Made by a program: the position numbers and the translations under genes
Assembly: GCA_023954855.1 (NCBI GenBank)
Contig: JAGSGY010000033.1
Coordinates: forward strand, 1 to 54,183
Reading direction: 5' to 3'
Source of the DNA: Pseudomonadota bacterium
Lineage (GTDB): Bacteria; Myxococcota_A; UBA796; GCA-2862545
DNA: 54,183 nucleotides
The notes under the pieces: generated by a model
What the model was told of the DNA's origin: nothing
What the model saw: the letters and a program-made list of their open reading frames with translations, nothing else
The model's database searches: none
Shown: positions 6,032-14,990 of the stretch, in pieces
How the letters are laid out: the number at the start of each line of letters is the position of its first letter
Numbering within the stretch: the stretch's first letter is position 1

Positions 6032-8130
6032 TCGGGAGTCTCCGGGTCGCCGGCGTAGCGCCAGGTGAGCTTGCCATCGCCGAGCCAAGTGAGCTCGATG
6101 TCGCCGAAGGGCGAAGACATGAGCAGTTCGAGGTCGTCCGGGTCGTGCCCCTCTTCATCGAAGTTGTCGATGCCGGCGAAGCGCAGCTGGATGCGGTCGC
6201 CCTCGATCACATTGTCTTCGGCAGAGTAGATCTGGTCGCCGTACTTGAGCTTGAAGATCGGCCGCAGGATCGAGAGTTCGCGCGGAAGCTCGATGAGCAC
6301 GTTGTCGTTGCCGTACTTGGACTCCACTGCGAGCGAAGCGCTCTTGAAGGCCTCGCGCTTGGCCTCTTCGACGGTCTCTTCGAACTCGGGATGGCGCTCG
6401 ACGGTGGGGTGGACCACGACCTCGTCCCGCTTGGCCGCGACGCGCCGCTTCTCGCGGAACTCCTCGGCCTCGGCGATTTTGTATTCCTCGGTCTCGACCC
6501 AGGTCACCGCCTCGTCCGCGATCACGATGGCCCGGTGTCTTACGACGTCGTCGCGGTCCTTCTCTTGGCCGAAGACGGTCGCGGTCATCGGCACGTTGCC
6601 GAACGGGGTGCTGTCGTGGGCGAGCACCGCGGGCACGGTCTCGGGCGCGGCAAAGGACTCGTAGTCATCCGGGTACATGTCGGTGAACTGCACGACGAGC
6701 ACGAGGGTGGCGTTGTGCAGCGTCTTCGGGCTGCGGTTGGTGATCGAGATGTTCACGCCGCTTCCGACCAATGGGGCCGACACGTCGAGATCCAGGTAAG
6801 CGTCCTCGGGGAAGATGTCCCAAAAGCGCGGGCCGAGCAGGTCGTGGCAAAAGGTGAGGTCCGAGAGCACGAAGCCCCACTCCTTCTGCGCGCGCCTGCG
6901 GGCGAAGTGGTCCATCACCTTCTGGTTTCCGGCGTCCATGTCGCCCTGCTCGAACAGCATCGCGGCCATCTGCAAGTCAGGAGAGAAGCCACCGGCACCG
7001 AGCATCGTGCCTTCGTACAACTCGAGGATGAAGCTGCCCTCCCGTGACTTCCGTAGGTACGAGCGGGCCCGGTAGGGGTCGGTCATGTCGCTGAGCGCTT
7101 CGGCTTGGCGCGGAAAGTAGGCCGCCGACTGCTGAAGCGTGAGCTCCGCCTTGTCGTATTCGCCGCGCTTGGCCTGCAGCGTTCCTTCGAGGAGCAGTGC
7201 GGGCGCGGTGCTGTCCGGGTGTTGCTCTTTGTATTCGTCGAGCAGGCGCACAATCTCCGGGTCGTCCTCGACGATGCCCCGCTGGATCATCGCGTAGGCC
7301 TTGAGCAGGTGGGCCTCCCGCTCCTTTGGGGCCGCCTCGATGGCTTCATCCGCGGCGGCGATGGCCGCGTCCCAGTCACCGTTGTGCACGGCCAGGTAGG
7401 CCCGGTCACGCTTGATCGACAGTCGGTCCCACTCGTCGAGGTACTTGTAGTAGGTGTCACCGTAGTCGAACATCGTTCGCAGCAATTCCGTCTCGAGCTG
7501 CGCGACATCGCGGACGAGCTGCTTGCGTTCGGCCCGCTCGCTCTTGAGATCGCTCAACAGCTGCTGAGCCTGCTCCTTGTCGACGGCGAAGGTGCCAGCG
7601 GGGCTTGCGAGGTTCACCTCACCCGAGACCGAGACCACGGACAGCGTCGAGAGCAGAAGCTCTGAGGTCATCTCCCACATGGCGTCCTGGTCGCCGGCCT
7701 CGACCTGCTTGGCGTACAGGCGCAGGAGGGGCTCCATCAGCTCTTTGCGGGCTTCGAGCACCTCGGGAGCGACATCGCGGTAGTCCTGCATCGCGACATG
7801 CTTCATGTACTCATCGAGCGACTCTTTGCTCTCGAGGGCGCGGTCGAGCTCGTGGATGACGCGAACGGTGGCGTCGATGTCGTACCCGGGGTCCTTCGCG
7901 CCTGCGCTGAGCGCGTCCATGGCGGGCTTGAAGGTGCCGTTGGCCTCGGCGAGCTGGGCCTCTTCTGCGGCGGTACGACGGGCTTCTTGGCGGCTCGAAT
8001 AGGCGTAGTAGCCCCCGATCGGCAACAGGAAGGCCGCTGCGAGAATCAGTCCGCACCCCATGCCCATCTTGCGCGTGGTGGAGCCCTTTGGGGCGTCGTC
8101 CGCTGGGGTCTCGATGTCGGTGTCGCTCAT
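6028..8130 (-). CDS. Large membrane-anchored helical-repeat protein, function unknown
   Basis: 700 residues from the ATG at 8130 (MSDTDIETPADD). A single transmembrane segment (GCGLILAAAFLLPIGGYYAY) lies near residues 24-43. The following ~380 residues are helical and partly TPR-like (AIAAADEAIEAAPKEREAHL; ALLLEGTLQAKRGEYDKAEL). The C-terminal ~300 residues are beta-rich, with a segment (VGSGVNISITNRSPKTLHN) resembling an immunoglobulin-like fold. I do not recognise a family. It is translationally coupled to the downstream M48/TerB peptidase, suggesting that it anchors or presents the peptidase or its substrates at the membrane. Confidence 0.7.
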   Translation of the reverse strand: MSDTDIETPADDAPKGSTTRKMGMGCGLILAAAFLLPIGGYYAYSSRQEARRTAAEEAQLAEANGTFKPAMDALSAGAKDPGYDIDATVRVIHELDRALESKESLDEYMKHVAMQDYRDVAPEVLEARKELMEPLLRLYAKQVEAGDQDAMWEMTSELLLSTLSVVSVSGEVNLASPAGTFAVDKEQAQQLLSDLKSERAERKQLVRDVAQLETELLRTMFDYGDTYYKYLDEWDRLSIKRDRAYLAVHNGDWDAAIAAADEAIEAAPKEREAHLLKAYAMIQRGIVEDDPEIVRLLDEYKEQHPDSTAPALLLEGTLQAKRGEYDKAELTLQQSAAYFPRQAEALSDMTDPYRARSYLRKSREGSFILELYEGTMLGAGGFSPDLQMAAMLFEQGDMDAGNQKVMDHFARRRAQKEWGFVLSDLTFCHDLLGPRFWDIFPEDAYLDLDVSAPLVGSGVNISITNRSPKTLHNATLVLVVQFTDMYPDDYESFAAPETVPAVLAHDSTPFGNVPMTATVFGQEKDRDDVVRHRAIVIADEAVTWVETEEYKIAEAEEFREKRRVAAKRDEVVVHPTVERHPEFEETVEEAKREAFKSASLAVESKYGNDNVLIELPRELSILRPIFKLKYGDQIYSAEDNVIEGDRIQLRFAGIDNFDEEGHDPDDLELLMSSPFGDIELTWLGDGKLTWRYAGDPETPE

Positions 8131-8229
8131 GTTTCTCCGCTTCCCAGGCAACGTAGCACCCCTGCCTAGCTGACCGGTTGTTCGCGCCTTTCGCCTTCCT
8201 GACCTGCCATCGCGGTATCCTCCACAGCC

Positions 8230-9309
8230 ATGCACGACACCCAGCTCATCGATGAGGCACTCTCACGCGCCGTGCGACGTTTGTTGCTACTGCGCGACCC
8301 GGAGCAGGTTCGCTCTGAGATCCCGAGAGTGGCGTTGTCCCTGGTGCCTGCCGACGTCGCGGTGCTCGTCGAGGACGCGTCGCAGCCCCAGGTGATCGGG
8401 CAGTTCGGAGCACTGGAGGGCACCGACTGGCGTTGGATGCGCGCCGCGATCGCCGAATCGTTGGCCGATGGCAGGGCACGTCTTTTTCAGGGACCGGACC
8501 CACGCCCGCGGGAAGGCAAGGGGCGACTCTTGGTGGTTCCGGTGTCGCGAAAGCCAGCCCGCGCGTTGGCGGTCGCTCGGACGACCTCACGTGGCCGCAT
8601 GAAGCTCGAGGCCCTCGGCCCACTTGGCGTGTTTGGTCGCGTGGGCGCACTGGCCATGGACTTTGCGTCGCTTCGGCAGCACGCACTCGACCTTCGGCTT
8701 CGCCTCGAGCACTCGGCAGAGGCGCTTGACTCCGGCATGCTGATGCTAGACGCGGACGGGGCCGTCGCGGTGGCCAATGGCCACGCTGGCTGGTGGCTAG
8801 ACAGCGAGCCGCGGTCGATGCTCGGTCGCTTGCTCGTCGAGATTCCCGGGGGCGACCAGCTCCAGGGTGTGCTCGACGGTCGCCGCGCCGCGCGCATGGT
8901 CGGCCTTCCCGGCGGCATCGCCGACGTGCGTCATCGCAAGTGGGAGCGCGGCCAGATGCTGTTGCTCGAGGGCGACCTGACCTCCGGACTAGCCCTGGCT
9001 CCGGGTGCGTCGATTACCTCGCTCTTCGAAGAGCCCCCGAGTGAAGAAGTCGGTCCTGCCGATGACGTGCTCGAGCTCGCGATTCAGGCCGTCGGTGCGG
9101 CGACGACACCTGTGTTCGCACCCCCTAGAGCGGCAATGCCGGTTGGGCTGGGTGATGCCGTCGTTCCCTTCGAAGAGGTGCAGCGCAGGGCGATCGAGAA
9201 TGCACTCGCGGTGTTCTACGGCGACCACGGCATGGCGGCTCGTGCGCTCAAGATCACCCAAGCCGAGCTTCTCGAGATGTGCGAGCGCTGGGGCCTTCCC
9301 ACGGACTGA
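8230..9309 (+). CDS. GAF/PAS-like sensory protein with a Fis-type DNA-binding tail, no AAA+ domain
   Basis: 359 residues. Residues ~15-155 look GAF-like (VPADVAVLVEDASQPQVIGQ; LLVVPVSRKPARALAVA). Residues ~165-260 look PAS-like (AEALDSGMLMLDADGAVAVA). The last ~45 residues (FEEVQRRAIENALAVFYGDH, then GMAARALKITQAELLEMCER) match the Fis-type helix-turn-helix that ends sigma-54 activators. The AAA+ ATPase module with GAFTGA and Walker motifs is missing, so it cannot open sigma-54 complexes itself. It may be a DNA-binding sensor or modulator. It is divergent from the large membrane protein gene. Domain assignments are by eye; the HTH is the most secure. Confidence 0.7.
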   Translation: MHDTQLIDEALSRAVRRLLLLRDPEQVRSEIPRVALSLVPADVAVLVEDASQPQVIGQFGALEGTDWRWMRAAIAESLADGRARLFQGPDPRPREGKGRLLVVPVSRKPARALAVARTTSRGRMKLEALGPLGVFGRVGALAMDFASLRQHALDLRLRLEHSAEALDSGMLMLDADGAVAVANGHAGWWLDSEPRSMLGRLLVEIPGGDQLQGVLDGRRAARMVGLPGGIADVRHRKWERGQMLLLEGDLTSGLALAPGASITSLFEEPPSEEVGPADDVLELAIQAVGAATTPVFAPPRAAMPVGLGDAVVPFEEVQRRAIENALAVFYGDHGMAARALKITQAELLEMCERWGLPTD

Positions 9310-9365
9310 CCGGCCTCTCACACCGAGTGCTTGTCGCGGGGTTATGCGGCGGTCCCGGAGAGTAA

Positions 9366-10742
9366 ATGGCCCAGCATCTGACCGCGCCCGTCGCCACCAA
9401 GGACATGCCCAAGGGCATTCCGTACATCATCGGAAACGAGGCGGCTGAGCGCTTCAGCTACTACGGCATGCTCGCCATCCTGCAGGTCTTCATGACCGAG
9501 CACCTGATGACGGCCGATGGCCAGGCCGACTACATGACCGACCCCGAGACCCGGGTGGCGATGTCGTTGTTCAAGTCCGCGGCCTACGCGTTCCCGTTCC
9601 TGGGCGCTCTGCTCGCAGATGCCTTCCTCGGAAAGTACCGCACGATTCTCTACCTCTCGTCGGTCTACGTGCTCGGCCACTTCTGTCTCGCCCTGATGGA
9701 CATGCCCGAGACCGCCCTGATGGCGACGATGGCGCCGCGGAACTGGATGTACCTGGGACTCTTCCTCATCGCGGTTGGAGCGGGTGGCATCAAGCCGTGC
9801 GTGTCCGCCCACGTCGGCGACCAGTTCGGCGAGAGCAACAAGCACCTCCTCGAGAGGGTGTTCTCGGGCTTCTACTTCTCGATCAACCTCGGTGCGGCCA
9901 TCTCGATGTGGATGATTCCCATCATGCTGCACAGGTTCGGACCCGGCGTCGCCTTCGGCATTCCCGGTGTGCTCATGGCGATTGCGACCTTCGCTTTCTG
10001 GATGGGCCGCCACGAGTTCGTGCACATCCCGGCAAAGGGCACCGAGTTCATCAAGGAAGTGTTCTCCAAGGAAGGCTTCGGCGTGCTGCTCAAGCTGCTC
10101 CCGATCTACGCATTCGTGGCCGTGTTCTGGTCCGTGTACGACCAGTCAGGCTCCACCTGGGTCGAGCAGGCCAAAGAGATGGACCGAGTGTTCCTCGGCT
10201 TCGAGTGGCTCCCCAGCCAGGTTCAGGCCATCAACGGCCTCTTCATCCTCGCCTACATTCCGCTGTTCGCCTTCGTCGTCTACCCGATGATCAACAAGGT
10301 CTTTCCGCTCACGCCGGTCCGCAAGATTGGCCTGGGACTGTTCCTGACCGTCTTCGCCTTCGGTATCTCCGCGGTCTGCCAGGAGTGGATTGACGCCGGT
10401 CAGACGCCCTCCATCGCTTGGCAGATCCTCGCCTACGTGGTGCTCACCGCCGGCGAAGTGATGGTGTCGATCACCTGCCTCGAGTTCTCGTACACCCAGG
10501 CTCCGACCAAGATGAAGTCGCTGGTCATGGCGACCTACCTGGGCTCGGTCTCGGCCGGAAACCTGATCACCGCGGGCGTGAACCTGGTGACCATGGATGC
10601 CGAAGGCAACTCGACCTTCACCGGTGCCGACTACTACTGGTTCTTCGTCGGCCTGATGGCGGTTGCCGCTGTGCTCTACATCGGCGTGGCCTACATCTAC
10701 AAGCCGAAAGAGTACCTGCAGCAAGAGGCCGTTGCGGCGTAG
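9366..10742 (+). CDS. Proton-dependent oligopeptide transporter (POT/PTR2 family)
   Basis: 458 residues with about 12-14 hydrophobic segments, as in the major-facilitator POT family. The ExxERF proton-coupling motif is present as NEAAERFSYYGM near residues 24-35. Family signatures follow: GALLADAFLGKYRTILYLSS (loop 2-3), GAGGIKPCVSAHVGDQF and the PTR2 signature FYFSINLGAAIS. These import di- and tripeptides across the inner membrane using the proton gradient. It stands alone in a 56-bp gap after the sensory gene and is convergent with the M16 peptidase gene, so peptide use is a plausible common theme. Whether it takes dipeptides only or also nitrate-like substrates cannot be told. Confidence 0.93.
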   Translation: MAQHLTAPVATKDMPKGIPYIIGNEAAERFSYYGMLAILQVFMTEHLMTADGQADYMTDPETRVAMSLFKSAAYAFPFLGALLADAFLGKYRTILYLSSVYVLGHFCLALMDMPETALMATMAPRNWMYLGLFLIAVGAGGIKPCVSAHVGDQFGESNKHLLERVFSGFYFSINLGAAISMWMIPIMLHRFGPGVAFGIPGVLMAIATFAFWMGRHEFVHIPAKGTEFIKEVFSKEGFGVLLKLLPIYAFVAVFWSVYDQSGSTWVEQAKEMDRVFLGFEWLPSQVQAINGLFILAYIPLFAFVVYPMINKVFPLTPVRKIGLGLFLTVFAFGISAVCQEWIDAGQTPSIAWQILAYVVLTAGEVMVSITCLEFSYTQAPTKMKSLVMATYLGSVSAGNLITAGVNLVTMDAEGNSTFTGADYYWFFVGLMAVAAVLYIGVAYIYKPKEYLQQEAVAA

Positions 10743-10747
10743 CGGAC

Positions 10748-13255
10748 CTAGGACTCGATGGGCGCGATCAGCGTCTCGAGCATGCCCCCGTCAAGGCAGC
10801 TGCGAAGGGCGACGGCGACCCGCTCGGTCGTGACCGCGTCGAGCTCGGACTTGAGTCTGTCGAGGCTCCAGTCTAGGCCGTAGGCCGTGCACAGCGCGAC
10901 GTGTGCGGCACGACCGGTGGTGCGTTGCAGCGCCATCGCGGCGTGGCCGAGCGTCATGCGGCGGTAGCGCTCGAGCTCATCGGAAGTCGGACCGCGCTCG
11001 GCAAAGCTCCACAGCGCCTGCTTGAGGGCGTCGTGCGCTTCAGTCAGACGGGCAGGGTCGGTGGCGAGGCCGACTTCAAAGGTTCCAGCGTCGAGCCCGG
11101 GCACGGCTGACGCCCAGACCTGGTAGGCCAGCGAGCGCTTCTCGCGCAGGTCGAGGAAGAGCGGCCCGCCTTGCGCGCCGAGAATGGCGGCAGCGAGCTC
11201 GAGGTCGCGCCGGTTCGTCGCGGTGAAGCTTCCCATTCGCGCGGTGAGGCTGATCTGCGCCTGCTCTTGCCCCGCGCGCAGGTGCAGGACGCCGGGCTTC
11301 AAGGGGGAGGGCGCTTCGCGTTGCGCCAGCTTCGACGGCCCCTTCGGAAGCTGCTCGAGCCATGGAGTGATGGCCTCTTCGACCAGTGCGGCATTCACAC
11401 CGCCGACCACCGCCACCACGAGCGAATCTTGGGTGAACAGACCGCGGTGCCAACGCTGCAGACCGCGCGGGCCGAGGCGAGCGATGGAGCTGGCGGTGCC
11501 CATGATGGGCAGTCGCCACGGGTGGCCGGGCCAGAGACGGGGACCGGAGGCGCGCCAGGCGACGGCATTCGGGCGGTCGGACTCGGTGCGCAGATCTTCG
11601 GTGATCTCGTCGCGCACGCGGATCCACTCGTCCCGGTCGAACATCGGCTCGGAGAGCACGCTGCCGACGAGGTCGAGCCCCTCGAGGGTGGCGGCCGCGG
11701 GGAAGCTTGCCCGCACGCCGATGCTGTTGCGTCCAGACATGGCGTCGAGGGTTGCCGCGATGTCGTCGACGGCCTCGGCGAACTCGGTCGGCCCGAGCTC
11801 ACCCGCTCCAGCAGCCGCCATGCGCGCCCAGGCTGCTGACATGCCCGAAGTGCGGGGGTTCTCAGCGAGCCCGCCACCGAGAACGGCGGTTCTGCACGCG
11901 GCAATCGGACTGTCCTCGGGGAGAACCCAGAGGCGAGTGCCGCCCTCGAGCACCTTGTGGACCGGCTCGTAGGAGGGCCGGGCAATGGGGGACGCGGAGG
12001 TCAGACACTTGGTGATTCGTGCCTCGTCGACCTTCGGAGCCAGCACGACCACCGCGGCGGTGCCTGGATCGAGCCAACGTCGAGCCACATCGGCGATGTC
12101 TTCGCTAGTGACCGCAGCGACGGCGGCACGGTAGCGCTCACGGGCGTCGAGGCCACCCATTCGGGCGGTGTACCAGGCGGCTTCGTTGGCGCGGCCGTCC
12201 ACCGTCTCGCCGGCGAACAAGAAGTCGGCGAGAATGGCGTTGCGGGCGCGGGCGATGGCGGTTGCCGAGAGTCGTCCGAGCCTGGCCTTTCCGAGCTCGT
12301 CGATCAGGGCCTCGATGGCGGCCTCGCTCTTGCCTGGCAGCGGGAGCAGGCCTACCGAACACTGACCGCCGGAGACCCGGAAGCTCATCGAGGACCAGAC
12401 CTCGAGCACCAGGGCCTCGTCGTGCTTCAGCCGCTCGGTGACCGGAGACGAGCTGGCGTCAATCAGCGCGTGCACGAGCACGTCGAGCGCGGCAACATCG
12501 CGATGGCCGAGGGGGGGCACCACCCAACTCACCTCGGCGACGGTGGTCTCGAAGGCCCGCTGCACCGACTGAACTCGGGGCACGGTCGGGCTCTCGACCA
12601 TGGGGACATCGCGCGGCGAGGCGGTTCCCGTCCAGTCGCCAAGGCTGCGCTCGGCGGCGGCGAAGGCCTCTTCGGGGTCGATGTCTCCGGCGATGGCGAG
12701 CACGGTGCGGTCCGGACAATACGCCCGCTTCACGAAGGACACGAGGTCTTCGCGGTTCAGGTTGGTCACCGACGCGACGGTTCCGAGGATGGGTCGGCCA
12801 TATGGGTGGTCGCCAAACAGCAGCGCCGAAGAGGCATCGGCCACGACGCTGTGTGGGTCGTTCTCGTAGCCGCGCAGCTCCTCGAGCACGACCGGCTTCT
12901 CGCGGGAGAACTCGGCCGGATCGATGGTCGCGTAGCGAGCCATGTCGGCCACGACGTCGAGCGCCTCTTCGAAGGCCGATGCCGCCACGGTGGCGTGCAG
13001 AACGGTCTCGTCGAAGGACGTGTAGGCGTTCAGGTCGCCGCCCAGGCCCTCGATTTCGGCTGCGGCCTCTCCGACGGCTCGCCGCTCGGTCCCCTTGAAC
13101 AGCATGTGTTCGAGAAGGTGGGCGAGGCCGTATTCACCGCGGCGCTCGGCCGATGCTCCGGCGTCGAACCACAGGTAGACGGCGGCGAGGGGGGCTGCGG
13201 GGGAGGGGTCGACGACGACGCGTAGGCCGTTGTCGAGGGTGCGCTCGAGGGTCAC
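10748..13255 (-). CDS. M16 zinc peptidase, double-domain (pitrilysin/insulinase family)
   Basis: 835 residues from GTG at 13255. The inverted zinc motif HxxEH is HLLEHMLFKGT near residue 46, and the distal glutamate region is REKPVVLEELRGYENDP. It contains two M16 repeats: the active N-terminal half and a degenerate second half (HPWRLPIMGTASSIARL; DSLVVAVVGGVNAALVEEA) that lacks HxxEH. This arrangement forms the closed chamber of pitrilysin-like enzymes. No signal peptide is seen, so it is probably cytoplasmic and degrades short peptides. It is convergent with the POT peptide transporter. Confidence 0.92.
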   Translation of the reverse strand: MTLERTLDNGLRVVVDPSPAAPLAAVYLWFDAGASAERRGEYGLAHLLEHMLFKGTERRAVGEAAAEIEGLGGDLNAYTSFDETVLHATVAASAFEEALDVVADMARYATIDPAEFSREKPVVLEELRGYENDPHSVVADASSALLFGDHPYGRPILGTVASVTNLNREDLVSFVKRAYCPDRTVLAIAGDIDPEEAFAAAERSLGDWTGTASPRDVPMVESPTVPRVQSVQRAFETTVAEVSWVVPPLGHRDVAALDVLVHALIDASSSPVTERLKHDEALVLEVWSSMSFRVSGGQCSVGLLPLPGKSEAAIEALIDELGKARLGRLSATAIARARNAILADFLFAGETVDGRANEAAWYTARMGGLDARERYRAAVAAVTSEDIADVARRWLDPGTAAVVVLAPKVDEARITKCLTSASPIARPSYEPVHKVLEGGTRLWVLPEDSPIAACRTAVLGGGLAENPRTSGMSAAWARMAAAGAGELGPTEFAEAVDDIAATLDAMSGRNSIGVRASFPAAATLEGLDLVGSVLSEPMFDRDEWIRVRDEITEDLRTESDRPNAVAWRASGPRLWPGHPWRLPIMGTASSIARLGPRGLQRWHRGLFTQDSLVVAVVGGVNAALVEEAITPWLEQLPKGPSKLAQREAPSPLKPGVLHLRAGQEQAQISLTARMGSFTATNRRDLELAAAILGAQGGPLFLDLREKRSLAYQVWASAVPGLDAGTFEVGLATDPARLTEAHDALKQALWSFAERGPTSDELERYRRMTLGHAAMALQRTTGRAAHVALCTAYGLDWSLDRLKSELDAVTTERVAVALRSCLDGGMLETLIAPIES

Positions 13256-13372
13256 GTGTGGGGCTCCGGCACCGCCAGTGCTAGGCCTGCGGTGAAACGC
13301 CCTGATAACCCGGACAAGGCCAGGAATCGTGGCCTCGAAGATTTTCGGGAGCTCGTGGTGCGAGCGACGCGT

Positions 13373-14335
13373 CTAGAGCTGACCCATCAGCAGGTCGAAG
13401 ACCGACTGCAGCCGACCCGTCGCGATTCCGAGCCCGCTCAGGATGACGACGATCTGCAGCCCGCCGAGCGCGGCGCCGACGAACTCGGGGGTATCGACCC
13501 GGCCGAGCACGCCACGCAGGCCGCCGAGCCCTGCAAGCAACGGCATCAGCGTGAGTGCAAAGCCGAGACGTCCGGCACCCCGGGCGATGTCAATTCCGGC
13601 CGCCATCGCGGTGCTCTTCATCTCTGGAGGCATCATCGCGACGGCCTCGAAGGCCTGCTGGATGCCTCGCGCCTGGAACCACTGGCCAAGCAGCACGAGG
13701 GTCATGGCTGCGGCAATGACGATGGCCGTGCGCGCGCCGGCGATGCGCCCCTGGTGCTCGCGCTCGTCACTCTCACGGAGGGACGAGAAGAAGATGGCGA
13801 CGGTGAACAGCCCGGCGATGGGGGGCATGATGAACAGCGCCGGGCCGAGGTCCCAGAGGCCGTCGGTACCGATGAGAACGAACAGGGCGACGCTGCTCGC
13901 GATGACCCCAAAGACCGCTCCGCCGAGCGAGCTTACGAGCGACGCCAGGTTGAACTGGCCGCCCGGACCCACGGCGAAGATCGCCGGAATGGGCGCTGCG
14001 AGGGCGTAGGTTCCGAAGCCGAGCGCGGCGACACCCGTGGCGACGATCAAGGTGCTGAGCGCTCCGGCGATCGCCGATGCGAGAAGGGTCATGCGCATCT
14101 CGGGCGACGCGCTCATGGCCTGGTACGCGTGGTTCGTGAACAGGAACACGCCGAGCGACGCCGTCGTGATCGCGAGCGTCGACGGCAGCCACCCAATGCT
14201 CGCCGGCAAGCGCCACTTCATGAAGCCGATGGCCCACGCCATGAGTGCGGCGAAGGGGATGCCGAGCAAGCCGATGGCCAGGGCTGCCATGGCCATAGGG
14301 CCACCCTGGATGAGGATGTAGAGGGGGTCAGACAC
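13373..14335 (-). CDS. Polytopic membrane protein of unknown function
   Basis: 320 residues with about eight hydrophobic segments. The N-terminus (MSDPLYILIQGGPMAMAALA) resembles the start of TolQ/ExbB/MotA-type proteins, but the rest, with long Ala/Gly/Leu helices and the motif GVIASSVALFVLIG, does not clearly continue as that family. No catalytic residues were noticed. It lies 117 bp downstream of the M16 gene start on the same strand, with no obvious coupling. The gap 13256-13372 holds an imperfect GGCC/GGCC inverted repeat and no gene. Confidence 0.7.
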   Translation of the reverse strand: MSDPLYILIQGGPMAMAALAIGLLGIPFAALMAWAIGFMKWRLPASIGWLPSTLAITTASLGVFLFTNHAYQAMSASPEMRMTLLASAIAGALSTLIVATGVAALGFGTYALAAPIPAIFAVGPGGQFNLASLVSSLGGAVFGVIASSVALFVLIGTDGLWDLGPALFIMPPIAGLFTVAIFFSSLRESDEREHQGRIAGARTAIVIAAAMTLVLLGQWFQARGIQQAFEAVAMMPPEMKSTAMAAGIDIARGAGRLGFALTLMPLLAGLGGLRGVLGRVDTPEFVGAALGGLQIVVILSGLGIATGRLQSVFDLLMGQL

Positions 14336-14448
14336 CAGAGCTCCAGAAGAACGCTGGCACGGCTAACCCGATGGGCCAAACGCGCACGACCCACGGGCGA
14401 AAACTCTGACCGGAGCCGTTTTATCCGGAGTCCTGGGTGCTTCTTGGA

Positions 14449-14979
14449 CTATGGGCAGGTCTCGTCACTCGATACTGGGGTTGCGTCGAAGCTCCAGGTC
14501 ACGGTGGTGGTGCCCTGGGCGACGTCCTCACACACATCGTTGGGACAGGTCTCCCACGGCATGTCGGCAAACACGAGGGATCCAGCGTGCGTCTCGGACC
14601 AGGTGAACACGGGGACGTCGCGGACGGCGAGATGCTGTCGCGGGCCTGCGGGGTCGATCCACTCGACGCGAATGATTTCGGCCCGCTGCGGCTCTCGTCC
14701 CAGCTTCAGCTCGACCTCGAGCACGGCGTCCGTCGCGTTGGGAAACAGGTCCCAGTCCGGGGCGCCCATCGCTGCGAGGACGGTGACCCATTGGCTGGTG
14801 TCCTCGGGCACGGTCATCGAGGATCCCGTTCCGCCGGGCTCGGTGATGCCGGCTTGGCTCACACTTCCGCCGAGGGCGCCGTCGAACGACACGGTCAGCT
14901 CGCCGCCTCCGTAGGTGCTCTCACCGCATGGTGGCTTGGCGCAGGCAAGAAGAAACAGGACGGGGAGCAGGCGGTGCAT
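14449..14979 (-). CDS. Small predicted lipoprotein, unknown function
   Basis: 176 residues from ATG at 14979. The signal is very short (MHRLLPVLFLLAC), giving a lipobox LLAC with Cys13. The mature part is beta-rich, with a Gly/Ser-rich stretch (GGGELTVSFDGALGGSVSQA) and a cysteine pair CPNDVC, ending in SDETCP. No family is recognised. The same frame stays open upstream into rlmN, but that extension is Arg-rich shadow sequence and the lipobox fixes the start. It lies 11 bp after the rlmN stop on the same strand and may be co-transcribed. Confidence 0.75.
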   Translation of the reverse strand: MHRLLPVLFLLACAKPPCGESTYGGGELTVSFDGALGGSVSQAGITEPGGTGSSMTVPEDTSQWVTVLAAMGAPDWDLFPNATDAVLEVELKLGREPQRAEIIRVEWIDPAGPRQHLAVRDVPVFTWSETHAGSLVFADMPWETCPNDVCEDVAQGTTTVTWSFDATPVSSDETCP

Positions 14980-14990
14980 GCCCCAGTGTC

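Noticed and set aside
13256-14914. A 552-residue + strand frame
   Set aside because: It is antisense to a clear membrane protein, and its composition (Arg/Asp/Glu/Gln-rich) is typical of GC-rich shadow frames.
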